Below are positions 1 through 7,188 of a stretch of DNA of 64,000 nt, one piece after another. Below the pieces are notes generated by a model. It ran no database searches and was not told the origin of the DNA. It worked only from the letters and a program-made list of their open reading frames with translations. The stretch's first letter is position 1, and every line of letters begins with the position of its first letter. A program made the position numbers and the translations under genes. Source of the stretch: ZC4RG20 sp963702105 (GTDB lineage Bacteria; Pseudomonadota; Gammaproteobacteria; Steroidobacterales; Rariloculaceae); assembly GCA_963702105.1 (NCBI GenBank), contig OY969712.1, positions 4,774,001 through 4,838,000 of the forward strand. Reading direction: 5' to 3'.

Positions 1-155
1 AGTCCACTTCTGACGGCCCTGTTGAGCGCCGAGCCGACGCCGTTCGCCGTGAGCCGCGCGACGCGCGCCTGGACTTCGTTTCGCGCCGCGTCGCCGCTCC
101 TGATCGCCCTGGCCACGTTGGGCACGGAGCCCTTCGCGCTGCTCTTGACGGCCAT
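1..155 (-). CDS. Hypothetical protein, partial (N-terminal 51 residues)
   Basis: An open frame starts with ATG at 155, seven bases after a strong GGAGGGG ribosome-binding site, and runs off the left edge without a stop. The visible part begins MAVKSSAKGSVPNVARAIRS and is basic and alanine-rich, with many Arg, Asn and Ala residues. It is the most downstream visible gene of the minus-strand island module that includes the two unknown genes at 286-681 and 750-1265. I do not recognise a family; a small DNA-binding or virion/satellite structural protein is possible but unsupported. Confidence rests on the ribosome-binding site and the uninterrupted frame. Confidence 0.5.
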   Translation of the reverse strand, partial: MAVKSSAKGSVPNVARAIRSGDAARNEVQARVARLTANGVGSALNRAVRSG

Positions 156-285
156 TCCGACCCCTCCGTGCCTGCTCGCGTCCGTATCGCTCGATTGTGT
201 CGCGCGGCGGGGCGCCGATAACCCCTCGAGATCCGGAGCCCAGGGAAGGAGCGAGGGCGGCCGTGGGCCGCCCCCATCCCTCAGG

Positions 286-681
286 TCACTCCCTCGCCTT
301 CATGAGGTCCCTGCCGAGCCAATCGGTGAAGATCCGGAGCTCGATCTTCTCCCCCTCGGTGACCTCAGTCAGGTTGTAGTAGTAGCCAATGATGTCGCTC
401 CTGAGGCGCTCCCTGTACCTCAGGTAGTCGGCGGCCTGCTCGATGCTCACGGTCGGCTCGCGGCGGAGGCGCTGGTATGCGATGAGGCGCTTGAGGGTCA
501 TGATCGTCGGATCGAAGAGGTCGAGATCGAGATCGATCCCCTCGCTTTCGAGCTTCTCGTCGAGTTCCTGTGACACCTCCCGGAAGGAGTCGAACTGGTT
601 GAGTTCATCCTGGGTCTTGTCGTAGACCATCCCCAATACCGGGTGCAGGATTCCTTCTTTCTTCTCTGCTGACTTTGCCAC
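286..681 (-). CDS. Hypothetical acidic island protein
   Basis: 131 residues if translation starts at the GTG at 681, which follows AGAGGA by eight bases. A longer frame to 801 exists, but its first 40 residues overlap the end of the upstream gene and look like spurious coding. The protein is hydrophilic and acidic, with a central run rich in Asp/Leu (around residues 48-58) and a C-terminal part rich in Tyr, Arg and Glu. It has no membrane segment or signal peptide and looks helical. It lies 68 bases downstream of the unknown gene at 750-1265, with a hairpin at 706-729 between them. No family recognised; its position suggests an accessory gene of the satellite-like element. Confidence 0.6.
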   Translation of the reverse strand: MAKSAEKKEGILHPVLGMVYDKTQDELNQFDSFREVSQELDEKLESEGIDLDLDLFDPTIMTLKRLIAYQRLRREPTVSIEQAADYLRYRERLRSDIIGYYYNLTEVTEGEKIELRIFTDWLGRDLMKARE

Positions 682-705
682 TGTCTGGTCCTCTTGATGA
701 AGGCC

Positions 706-729
706 CAGGGCAGCCTGCTGGCTGCCCTG
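706..729. other. 9-bp stem hairpin between two island genes
   Basis: CAGGGCAGC, a six-base loop CTGCTG, then GCTGCCCTG. It sits in the gap between the minus-strand genes ending at 750 and starting at 681. There is no T-tract on either side, so it may be an mRNA-processing or attenuation structure, not an intrinsic terminator. A similar stem built on GGGCAGCT occurs at 1470-1493. Confidence 0.5.
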
Positions 730-749
730 AGCGAGTGGTTGAAGCTGCC

Positions 750-1265
750 TTACTGGTTGGCCAGCCAGACTGCGAACTGGTCCAGCTCCCACTGCTCCCA
801 TGCGGTGAGCTGGGCAGGGGTCGGGTAAGTGCCCCAGCAGTCCACGTGGTCCTTGCCCGGATACGGCCTGTGCTGGGGGTTGCCATGGATGTGCTCGAGG
901 TAGGCCCTGGCGGTCTGGATGTCACAGGGCCCCTCGCCTCCTGTCATCCACTGCCAAGTGAAATACCTCAGGAGTGCGAGTACGTACGGCTTCCAGGGCA
1001 CTATGTTGCGGGGGTCGCCGGCCCTCGGATCGTGGTCGATGCCGAGAAGGAGCTCGTCATGGACGGTGCACATCCTGTTGTACAAGGCATCTTTCTCGGG
1101 GGTCGGCGGCCCCCACGATTCCATGAGGGACAGGTCGAACCCCCACGGCTCGGCAAAGGCAGGCGGAGTGGCCTTCAGCCGTGCGACGGACGGAAAGTGG
1201 TCAAAGTAAGAAGGGAAATTTTCTTGCTGGCTTTCTGCGAGCGGTACTTTCAGTTCTGCCACCAT
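750..1265 (-). CDS. Hypothetical protein rich in aromatic residues
   Basis: 171 residues from the ATG at 1265, chosen because GGAGA lies six bases upstream; an in-frame ATG at 1313 lacks such a site. The sequence is unusually rich in Trp, Tyr, Pro and His (for example PWKPYVLALLRYFTWQWM around residues 91-108), which suggests a compact soluble fold more than a membrane protein. There is no recognisable catalytic motif. It is the first gene of a short minus-strand cluster downstream of the repeat-rich gene-free region at 1266-1835. The function is unknown; association with a satellite-type replication module is the only contextual clue. Confidence 0.6.
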   Translation of the reverse strand: MVAELKVPLAESQQENFPSYFDHFPSVARLKATPPAFAEPWGFDLSLMESWGPPTPEKDALYNRMCTVHDELLLGIDHDPRAGDPRNIVPWKPYVLALLRYFTWQWMTGGEGPCDIQTARAYLEHIHGNPQHRPYPGKDHVDCWGTYPTPAQLTAWEQWELDQFAVWLANQ

Positions 1266-1320
1266 TGGGTTCTCCAAAGGTTGAAGGGGATGCCCTGGGC
1301 TCTCCCAGGACAATCAGACT

Positions 1321-1627
1321 ATGTCGAAGTGCATCAGAGGGTGTCTGCGGCCATCGTGAAAATGATGGCTCTGCCTACTAACCAGTTCTTGATGGACTGC
1401 TTGATCGTGTCGGGGTGGGCTGTGCCTCAATCTTGGTTGGGATTGCGTCCCTGAGGCTTGCCGACTGAGCTTGGGCAGCTAGAGCTGCCCAAGCAGTGTC
1501 ACCTGCTAACGAGAATGTCGAGGTGCAACACAGGGTGTCAGCAGTCCTTGCGCACTGAGGGCTCTGCGAGCTAAGCAGTGTTGGCGCTAGTTCTCGCGTC
1601 GGGATTGCGCCTCAAGGGGCGCGCCCC
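1321..1627. repeat. Diverged direct repeats and palindromes in a gene-free stretch
   Basis: The region 1266-1835 has no convincing gene. Two diverged direct repeats lie about 195 bases apart: one starting with ATGTCGAAGTGCATCAGAGG at 1321 and ending at GGGATTGCG (1439), the other starting with ATGTCGAGGTGCAACACAGG at 1515 and ending at GGGATTGCG (1601). Both contain GGGTGTC and GGCTCTGC at matching positions. The tract also holds the hairpin at 1470-1493 and a perfect palindrome GGGGCGCGCCCC at 1616-1627. A cis-acting region of the element (copy control, packaging or recombination) is plausible by analogy with P4-like elements, but unproven. Confidence 0.5.
1470..1493. other. 11-bp perfect inverted repeat
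   Basis: CTTGGGCAGCT and AGCTGCCCAAG separated by two bases form a perfect inverted repeat between the two diverged direct repeats. There is no T-tract. Located upstream of the minus-strand gene at 1265, it could affect that gene's transcript or serve as a protein-binding site. Confidence 0.5.
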
Positions 1628-1835
1628 ACTGATCGGAAGTCCGTCGCCTTGTTGGCGTGCAGGTCTTGCCGTCCTTGGGCCTCGACGACTCGGTGGCGGC
1701 ATCGGCACCGTTGACGGCACAGCAAGGAAGCGGATTCAGGGGGATCTGGCGGCTCGAGGACCATCCAACGCACGCGCGCGCGAGGCACGCTCGTCACGGT
1801 CGGCGCCTTTCAGGCAGGGACGCTCTCTGGGATCT

Positions 1836-2021
1836 CCCCATAGACACCCTGCCGCTCTATAGAGCGGCGGGCGGGGTGTCTATGCATGGGCTTCGATGGA
1901 CGCTTCGATGGACACCCGCGGCGCAACGCCTTGATCCGGTTAATGGACGCAGTGTCCATGGCCGGGTGTCCATGGGCTTTCCCCATGGACACTCCCCATG
2001 GACACCGCCGAGTCTATGGGG
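1836..2021. repeat. Iteron-like repeat cluster, candidate replication origin of the island
   Basis: About nine copies of an element with core CCATGGACACC occur in both orientations: near 1836-1848 (CCATAGACACC), 1875-1884 (inverted), 1895-1903 and 1907-1916 (GATGGACACC), 1942-1950, 1952-1961 and 1965-1976 (GTGTCCATGG), 1981-1992, 1994-2006, and a variant at 2010-2021. The copies at 1839-1848 and 1875-1884 flank a perfect 18-base palindrome, GCCGCTCTATAGAGCGGC (1851-1868). The cluster begins right at the 3' end of the primase-helicase gene. Iterons beside such genes are typical origins in P4 and in RepA-type plasmids. The copies are seen directly; the origin role is inferred. Confidence 0.6.
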
Positions 2022-3912
2022 ACCCCGAGCGCCGCACGACCTCGGCCTTCGGCCCCCTGTCGGGGTCGGGCTCGAGCCAGACGCGCGATCCGTCGTCGAG
2101 GACGGCCGCCGCGGCGCGGCCCCTCGGGATCGCGGCGGTGACGAGCTTCTTCACCTGCGTGACGGCGAGCCCGGTCTCGGCCGCCACGGTCTGCTGGAAG
2201 GCGGACCTCGGCGTCCCGTCCTCGACCCCGGCGGCGAGCTCGAGCACGCGCGCCCCCGGGCCGAAGTCGTCGGCGGCCGTCGAGGCCCTGAGCGCGGCCG
2301 ACGCGCCCTGCGGCGCGAGCCGCAGCCGGACCGGGGGCGGCGGCTCGCCGTGCCTGAGCTCCTCGACCTCGAGCGAGATGTCGGCGCCGTCCCTGCGCAC
2401 CCTGATCGCCGAGTCGACCGCGCCCAGCAGCGCCGTCGAGCCCCGCATGCCCTTCGCCTGGTCCTTGCCCGAGTGGTGGACGAGCAGCACGGCCGCGCCG
2501 GTCGCCTCGCGCACCCTGTCGCAGCCCCGCACGGCGTCGCCCATGTCCTTCACGCTGTTCTCGTCGCCGCTCATGCACCTCGCGAGCGTGTCGAACACCA
2601 CGAGGTCCCACGGCCCCGGGTTCGCCTCGAGCAGCTCGTCCACCCCGGACGCGCTCCCGAGGTTCACGGCCCTCGGCACCACCGCGACGCGGCCGCGGAG
2701 GCGCTCGGCGCCGACGCCGCGCGCCGCCATCCACGCCTCGACCCGCGCCCCCGCCATCGGCGCGCCGCCCTCGGCGAGCACGTAGAGCGCGCGCCCGGGC
2801 CTCACCGCCATCCCGTGCACGTCGGCCTCCCCGGCCGCGGCGCTCAGCGCCATGTCGAGCGCCAGGAACGTCTTCGACGACTTCGGCGGCCCGTACAGCA
2901 CGGCGAGGCTGCCGCGCGGCACCGCGCCCTCCAGGAGCCACTCGGGCGGCTCGAGGCCGAGCAGGTCGTCGATGCCGAGGCCCTGCAGCCGCCCGCGCTC
3001 GGTCCCGATCCCGTCGCCTGCGTCCTCCGCGAGCTCCGGCTCGGGCTCCGGCTCCGGCTCGAGGCCCGCGAAGTCCATCACCGCCAACGCGCGCCTCGGG
3101 CCTAGGTCGTCGGGCCGCGCCTGCTTCGCCTCGATGAGCCTCCGGTAGAGCGTCGCCGCCGTGACGCCGCCCTCCCTGAAGGGGTCGACGCTGTGCCAGC
3201 GCGCCACGATCTCGTCCCACTGGTGCGCGTAGTTCGGGTCCGAGGTGGACCACTCGGCGAACTCCGCGTCGCCCTCGGGGCACGCGTGGCGGCAGGCCAT
3301 CATGAGCTCGAGCCACCTGTCGTGGTCGGCGAACTCGGTGGGGTCGAGCGCCTCGAGCACCGCGGCGAGCCGCTCGCCGTCGAGCAGCCCGGGCGGCTCG
3401 GCGCCGCCGGACGGGTCCGGGCGCGCGAGCATCCGGAGCAGCGCCCTCGGCGCGAACGGCGCGTCCTCGGGGCGCACGTCGTTCAGCGCCTCGTACCTTC
3501 CCCCGTCCGGGTGCGTCGAGCCCGCCGCGACGACGTAGGCGCCGCGGCCCGACTTCACGTCCACCCACGGCAGCAGCTTCGCCCTCAGCCTCGGCGCGCC
3601 GTCCGGCAGCCGCATCTTGAGGTGCTCGCCGCCCGAGCCCGTGCGTACCCTGGAGCACTCGTCGACGGGGACGCCGAGCCCGCGCAGCGTCTCGATCGTC
3701 GCGGCGAGCGTCACGCCCTCCGGCATGTTCCTCGGGTCAACGTCGAGGACGACCGCGCCGTCGAGCCGCTCGCCGACGTTCTCGACGCCCTCTATGTCGA
3801 AGGCGTCGCGCGACTTGAACCTGACGGCGGGCTCCTTCGACCTGAACTTGAGCGGGAACCGCACGACGGGCGGCCGCTCCACCGCCGGCGGGTCGTTTGA
3901 AGATGTGGCCAT
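2014..3912 (-). CDS. Primase-polymerase / RepA-type AAA helicase fusion
   Basis: 632 residues, ATG at 3912 preceded by GGAGGAGG. The N-terminal third looks like a bifunctional primase-polymerase (Prim-Pol) domain: Asp57-x-Asp59 in VVLDVDP, His97 in SGGEHLKM and the GAYVVAAGSTHPDGG segment at 124-138. A PriCT-like helical segment follows (about 195-245), then an EP-repeat linker (285-294). The C-terminal half is a RepA-like AAA ATPase with Walker A GPPKSSKT (341-348), Walker B around VVFDT (438-442) and a LLVHHSGKD motif. Such fusions initiate replication of phage satellites and integrative plasmids. The iterons directly downstream support that role. The C-terminal tail (from about 545) could be a winged-helix DNA-binding part. 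Family assignment is by motif; origin binding is inferred. Confidence 0.8.
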   Translation of the reverse strand: MATSSNDPPAVERPPVVRFPLKFRSKEPAVRFKSRDAFDIEGVENVGERLDGAVVLDVDPRNMPEGVTLAATIETLRGLGVPVDECSRVRTGSGGEHLKMRLPDGAPRLRAKLLPWVDVKSGRGAYVVAAGSTHPDGGRYEALNDVRPEDAPFAPRALLRMLARPDPSGGAEPPGLLDGERLAAVLEALDPTEFADHDRWLELMMACRHACPEGDAEFAEWSTSDPNYAHQWDEIVARWHSVDPFREGGVTAATLYRRLIEAKQARPDDLGPRRALAVMDFAGLEPEPEPEPELAEDAGDGIGTERGRLQGLGIDDLLGLEPPEWLLEGAVPRGSLAVLYGPPKSSKTFLALDMALSAAAGEADVHGMAVRPGRALYVLAEGGAPMAGARVEAWMAARGVGAERLRGRVAVVPRAVNLGSASGVDELLEANPGPWDLVVFDTLARCMSGDENSVKDMGDAVRGCDRVREATGAAVLLVHHSGKDQAKGMRGSTALLGAVDSAIRVRRDGADISLEVEELRHGEPPPPVRLRLAPQGASAALRASTAADDFGPGARVLELAAGVEDGTPRSAFQQTVAAETGLAVTQVKKLVTAAIPRGRAAAAVLDDGSRVWLEPDPDRGPKAEVVRRSGSP

Positions 3913-4116
3913 GCGCCTCCTCCCCGCGGGGGCGAGTCGCGCCCGCGGATTCGATGGGGTAGCCGCGTCCGGCCTCGGCGCATAATGGTCCCGCTCTCAC
4001 CTGGGACCGGCGCGCCGCGGACCGCGGCCGTCGGGCGAGGGGACCAGAAGGCCGGACTCGCCCGTCCGGCCGACCCTTTTACCAGCCCCCGTCGCCCGTT
4101 TAAACCAACATTTGTG

Positions 4117-4344
4117 TTAGCGGCCCGCCCCGGGCCGGGCGGCGCCGATCGGCCCGCCGTCCCTCACGGCCGCGTGCCGCTCGACCCACTCGTCGAGGTC
4201 CGCCCGCCGGTACAGCACGCGCCCGCCGACCTTGAGCGACCTCGGGCCGGTGCCGCGGCTCCGGTAGCAGTAGAGGCTCGCCGTCTTCATGCCCACGTAC
4301 CGCGCCGCCTCGTCCACGCGCAGGTACCGCTCGTCCATCGCCAT
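4117..4344 (-). CDS. AlpA/excisionase-type helix-turn-helix regulator
   Basis: 75 residues, ATG at 4344 behind GAGGAGGG. Residues 7-55 match the MerR-like winged HTH of AlpA/Xis and the helix-turn-helix 17 family: YLRVDEAARYVGMKTASLY, then RSRGTGPRSLKVGGRVLYRRADLDEW, written here as two parts of one domain (the second from about 28 to 53). Such proteins activate integrase genes or direct excision in P4-like and other integrative elements. It lies about 200 bases upstream of the primase-helicase gene on the same strand and is divergent from the methyltransferase gene. The 3' tail is Gly/Ala/Arg-rich. It could act both as excision factor and as regulator of the replication module. Confidence 0.8.
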   Translation of the reverse strand: MAMDERYLRVDEAARYVGMKTASLYCYRSRGTGPRSLKVGGRVLYRRADLDEWVERHAAVRDGGPIGAARPGAGR

Positions 4345-4542
4345 CGTCCTCGCCCTCCTCGGCTGTGCGACGGCGACACGTTACGGCGTTCGTATGCGGT
4401 CGTAACCCTCTATACGGCCGTCGATCAGGAGACCATGTGCCCGACTGCGACGGTGACGGCAAGGTCCGATGTCAACATTGCCGTGTGCGGTCGAATCAAC
4501 TAGATTCTCTGCTGCGCAGCGGCTGCCGAACGCTGCATTATT

Positions 4543-4557
4543 TGGTGTCTGACACCA
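4543..4557. promoter_or_regulatory. Perfect 15-base palindrome upstream of the methyltransferase gene
   Basis: TGGTGTC-T-GACACCA, a perfect odd-centred palindrome ending about 20 bases before the GTG start of the methyltransferase gene. That is where an autoregulatory or controller-protein operator would be expected in a restriction-modification locus. No separate C-protein gene is visible; the AlpA-like protein or the methyltransferase itself are candidate binders. The palindrome is directly seen; its role is inferred. Confidence 0.45.
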
Positions 4558-4576
4558 GCGAGCATGGGGAACCTTT

Positions 4577-5983
4577 GTGTTTGAACAACAGCCGTCGGCA
4601 CCCAACGAATCTTCCACTCAGACACAGCGCACCTCGTCAAACCAGCCGCGCCGCTACACGGTAGCGGGGTTATTCGCCGGCATCGGCGGAATCGAGCTGG
4701 GCTTCCGGCAGGCTGGACACGAAACCGTACTCTTCTCCGAGCTCGATCCGGCCGCGAAGGCCGTCTTGGAAGACCGGTTCCCCGGCATCCCGAATGAGCC
4801 GGACGTGACCAATTTGCGAGCGCTACCGGCGGAAGTAGATCTCCTTGCGGGCGGCTTCCCTTGCCAAGACTTGAGCCAAGCGGGCATGACAGTCGGAATC
4901 AAGGGAAGCAGATCGAGCCTCGTCTCGCATGTCTTGCGCCTACTCAGAGACCGGCCCGTCGAGACCGTCGTGCTCGAGAACGTCCCTTTCATGCTCCAAC
5001 TCGCACGCGGCCAAGCGATGAGCTACATCCTGGGCGAGCTGGAGCAGCTGGGCTACCGATGGGCATACCGAGTCGTCGACTCGCGAGCATTCGGAGTACC
5101 CCAGCGGCGGCGGCGTGTCTACATCGTCGCATCTCAGAGTGTCGATCCACGTTCGGTCTTGTTTGCCGACGACGCCGGTCCTTCCGATCGGCAAGTGGAG
5201 AACTGGAGGTCCGTCGCCTGCGGGTTCTACTGGACGGAAGGGATACGGGGTCTCGGATGGGCAGTGGATGCCATTCCCACCCTTAAGGGTGGGTCCACAG
5301 TAGGAATTCCGTCTCCACCCGCAGTCGTGCTTCCCTCCGGGGCCGTCGTCAAACCCTCAATTCGCGCGGCTGAGCGTCTCCAGGGTTTCCGCCCCGACTG
5401 GACTCGGCCGGCCGAAAAGGCCGGTCGCGCTAGTTTCCGCTGGAAGCTCGTCGGCAACGCGGTCACTGTGCCTGCCGCCGCTTGGGTCGGGCGCCGGCTC
5501 GCGCGTCCGGGGAAACTCCTGGCGCTCAACGAGCACGAGATGCCTGCCACCCACACCTGGCCAACGGCGGCATACAACGTGGGGGCGGGCCGCGTCGCGG
5601 TCCGAGTGTCGGAGTGGCCAAAGCGCTACGCCCAACGGGGTTCATTGGCCGATTATCTTGAGGGGGAACATGAGCCTCTTTCGGTGAAAGCGACCGCAGG
5701 ATTCCTGAGCCGGGCCACGAGCGCCAAGACCAAGCTTAATTTCCGGGACGGGTTCCTTGACGTTCTCCGTAAGCATATAGAGGATGCACGGACTGCTTCG
5801 GAGACCACGAAGTCGAATGGCAGCTCGAAGACACGAAAACCTCGAAACGGATCCCGGCACGTCGGCTCGAATGGGAAGGATCCGTCAGCGCGACACCGCG
5901 GCCGAACTGCGAGTGCGGAGCCTGTTTCGGAAAGAGGGTCTGCACTACAGGACGAACAACCCGGATCTGCCGGGTCGACCTGA
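4577..5983 (+). CDS. DNA (cytosine-5)-methyltransferase
   Basis: 468 residues from a GTG at 4577 (GGGGA upstream). It carries the ordered motifs of C5 methyltransferases: I GLFAGIGGIELGF (31-43), IV with catalytic Cys96 in GGFPCQDLS, VI ENVPF (134-138), VIII FGVPQRRRRVY (about 174-184), a target-recognition region, RLQGF, and motif X VGNAVTVPAA. It transfers a methyl group from S-adenosylmethionine to C5 of cytosine in a specific DNA site. An extra hydrophilic C-terminal part (about 310-468) goes beyond the minimal domain and overlaps the vsr gene. The neighbouring Vsr and nuclease genes indicate a type II restriction-modification set. Less GC-rich than the backbone, consistent with transfer. 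Recognition site unknown. Confidence 0.92.
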   Translation: MFEQQPSAPNESSTQTQRTSSNQPRRYTVAGLFAGIGGIELGFRQAGHETVLFSELDPAAKAVLEDRFPGIPNEPDVTNLRALPAEVDLLAGGFPCQDLSQAGMTVGIKGSRSSLVSHVLRLLRDRPVETVVLENVPFMLQLARGQAMSYILGELEQLGYRWAYRVVDSRAFGVPQRRRRVYIVASQSVDPRSVLFADDAGPSDRQVENWRSVACGFYWTEGIRGLGWAVDAIPTLKGGSTVGIPSPPAVVLPSGAVVKPSIRAAERLQGFRPDWTRPAEKAGRASFRWKLVGNAVTVPAAAWVGRRLARPGKLLALNEHEMPATHTWPTAAYNVGAGRVAVRVSEWPKRYAQRGSLADYLEGEHEPLSVKATAGFLSRATSAKTKLNFRDGFLDVLRKHIEDARTASETTKSNGSSKTRKPRNGSRHVGSNGKDPSARHRGRTASAEPVSERGSALQDEQPGSAGST

Positions 5984-6254
5984 CCTCGCAAATCGCCGCC
6001 AGCACTGGGCGGCGTTCGTCCACGGCTGTTTCTGGCATGGGCACGAGGGCTGCCTAAAGGCGACCATTCCAAAGCGCAACCGGGAGTTCTGGCAGAAGAA
6101 GTTCGCTCGAAACCGAGAGCGCGACGCGCAGAGCGAGAGCAAACTCCGCGAGCGCGGCTTCCGCGTAATCGTGCTGTGGGAGTGTGAGCTCGACAACGAA
6201 GACGTAGTCCGAAGAAAGGTTCGGGCCGCTCTGAACGACTTGGTGCGGCAATGA
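5784..6254 (+). CDS. vsr: Very short patch repair endonuclease
   Basis: 156 residues as given. Vsr nicks 5' of the T in T:G mismatches that arise when 5-methylcytosine deaminates, so it travels with C5 methyltransferases. Matching segments are RQRDTAAELRVR, the PGRPD element, AFVHGCFWHGHEGC (Zn ligands and active-site region), the N-x-x-FW-x-x-K block and VLWECEL. The start is uncertain: ATG at 5784, 5817 or 5871 are all in frame; family alignment needs residues before the Met at 5871, so 5784 or 5817 is preferred. The gene overlaps the methyltransferase by at least 113 bases and its stop overlaps the next ATG, so the three genes are probably translationally coupled. Confidence 0.9.
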   Translation: MHGLLRRPRSRMAARRHENLETDPGTSARMGRIRQRDTAAELRVRSLFRKEGLHYRTNNPDLPGRPDLANRRQHWAAFVHGCFWHGHEGCLKATIPKRNREFWQKKFARNRERDAQSESKLRERGFRVIVLWECELDNEDVVRRKVRAALNDLVRQ

Positions 6255-7054
6255 GCGGATACGTCTACCCAACATCGGACCCGAAGTGGTCCGACCTTCA
6301 GCCAGAGCCGGCGATCGTTGCGGCGTTGGGTCACGCGGGCTCTCGGCCAAATGACGATGCGAGCCAAAACGACAAGCGCGCATGGAGCGAGCGATTTGCC
6401 AACGGCTGTGCCGTCGCGGTCGCCGACATGCTCCGGCAACACAATAGGCTCAAGAACAAACGCATAAAGCCCTTGGATCTTGATTCGGGGACGGAACCAC
6501 TTACCCCTCTCGGGGCCGGCACGAATAAGCGAATTGACGTCACCATAGTCGACGATCTGCTCGGACTGGAGATCGGCGTGTCGTTGAAGGGATACAACTT
6601 CAAGGACGGCAGGGCGAACAATTACGACAAGAATCTCACTGGCCGCCTTTACGAGCTCGGTGACGAGATGCGACTCGTCCATGAGCATCTGCCCCACGCA
6701 TTCATGGTTGCGATTTTGTTTCTCCCTCTTGGTAGCACATCCGACAAGACAGAAAAGGCCGCGTCCTCGTTCGCCCGAACCGTCCTAAAGCTTCGTGAGC
6801 GTACTGGAAGGTTGGACCCGTCGCTCCACACGCCGAAGTGCGACTCTGGGTACGTGGCGCTCTACGTCCTTGGTGAGGAAGAAGACCCCTACGCTGCGGG
6901 TGTCTGTCGATTCATGAAATTCGACAAGAACCCCCCACGGCGAGGCCGGCCGCTCGTGAGTGAGACTCTGTCGCTTTCGCAAGTCGTCGACGAGATAGTT
7001 CGCGAGGCGACCGAAGCTTCCGCAGAGGAATGGGGAGAGGCCGAGGCCGACTGA
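6251..7054 (+). CDS. Probable restriction endonuclease (PD-(D/E)XK-like), unrecognised family
   Basis: 267 residues; its ATG overlaps the vsr stop (ATGA). There is no clear match to a named enzyme. Residues 96-113 read Asp96 in RIDVTIV followed by LEIGVSLK (Glu107, Lys113), a hydrophobic-strand pair with the spacing of a PD-(D/E)XK catalytic core, then a Tyr/Asn/Lys-rich stretch (115-128). The C-terminal half has a helical region and an acidic tail. Position as third gene of a methyltransferase-vsr operon makes it the natural restriction partner. The nuclease call is inference from motif and context; it could instead be another R-M accessory protein. Confidence 0.55.
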   Translation: MSGYVYPTSDPKWSDLQPEPAIVAALGHAGSRPNDDASQNDKRAWSERFANGCAVAVADMLRQHNRLKNKRIKPLDLDSGTEPLTPLGAGTNKRIDVTIVDDLLGLEIGVSLKGYNFKDGRANNYDKNLTGRLYELGDEMRLVHEHLPHAFMVAILFLPLGSTSDKTEKAASSFARTVLKLRERTGRLDPSLHTPKCDSGYVALYVLGEEEDPYAAGVCRFMKFDKNPPRRGRPLVSETLSLSQVVDEIVREATEASAEEWGEAEAD

Positions 7055-7089
7055 CTTCATTCTATCCCTAGGCCCTTCAATGGCGATCC

Positions 7090-7095
7090 TATAAT
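7090..7095 (+). promoter_or_regulatory. Candidate -10 box for the ParA/cyclase-like operon
   Basis: A perfect TATAAT lies in the 134-base gap between the nuclease candidate and the ParA-like gene. No good -35 hexamer is seen 16-18 bases upstream, so an activator may be needed. If used, the leader would be about 85-90 bases and would include the near-palindrome at 7154-7168. Confidence 0.4.
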
Positions 7096-7153
7096 TCAAG
7101 AGACCGAGGAGCGGGATCGCGCACGCTACCTGACGCCAGCGAAGCATAATGTC

Positions 7154-7168
7154 TGTACACTGTGCACA
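7154..7168. promoter_or_regulatory. 15-base near-palindrome upstream of the ParA-like gene
   Basis: TGTACACTGTGCACA is symmetric around its central T except for one A/C-type pair. It lies 20 bases before the chosen GTG start at 7189, between the candidate -10 box and the ribosome-binding site. Likely an operator for a dimeric repressor, possibly the ParA-like protein itself, as many ParA proteins autoregulate. Inference only. Confidence 0.35.
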
Positions 7169-7188
7169 TTCTATCCTGGGAGAACCGT

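Noticed and set aside
22..573. 183-codon plus-strand open frame at the left end
   Set aside because: It runs antisense through the minus-strand genes at 1-155 and 286-681, has low-complexity composition typical of high-GC shadow frames and no ribosome-binding site.
1836..2021. CRISPR-like array
   Set aside because: The repeats are only about 10-12 bases, occur in both orientations and have irregular spacing; iterons fit better.
1657..3105. 482-codon plus-strand open frame
   Set aside because: It is antisense to the primase-helicase gene and extremely Arg/Pro/Ala-rich, a shadow of codon bias.
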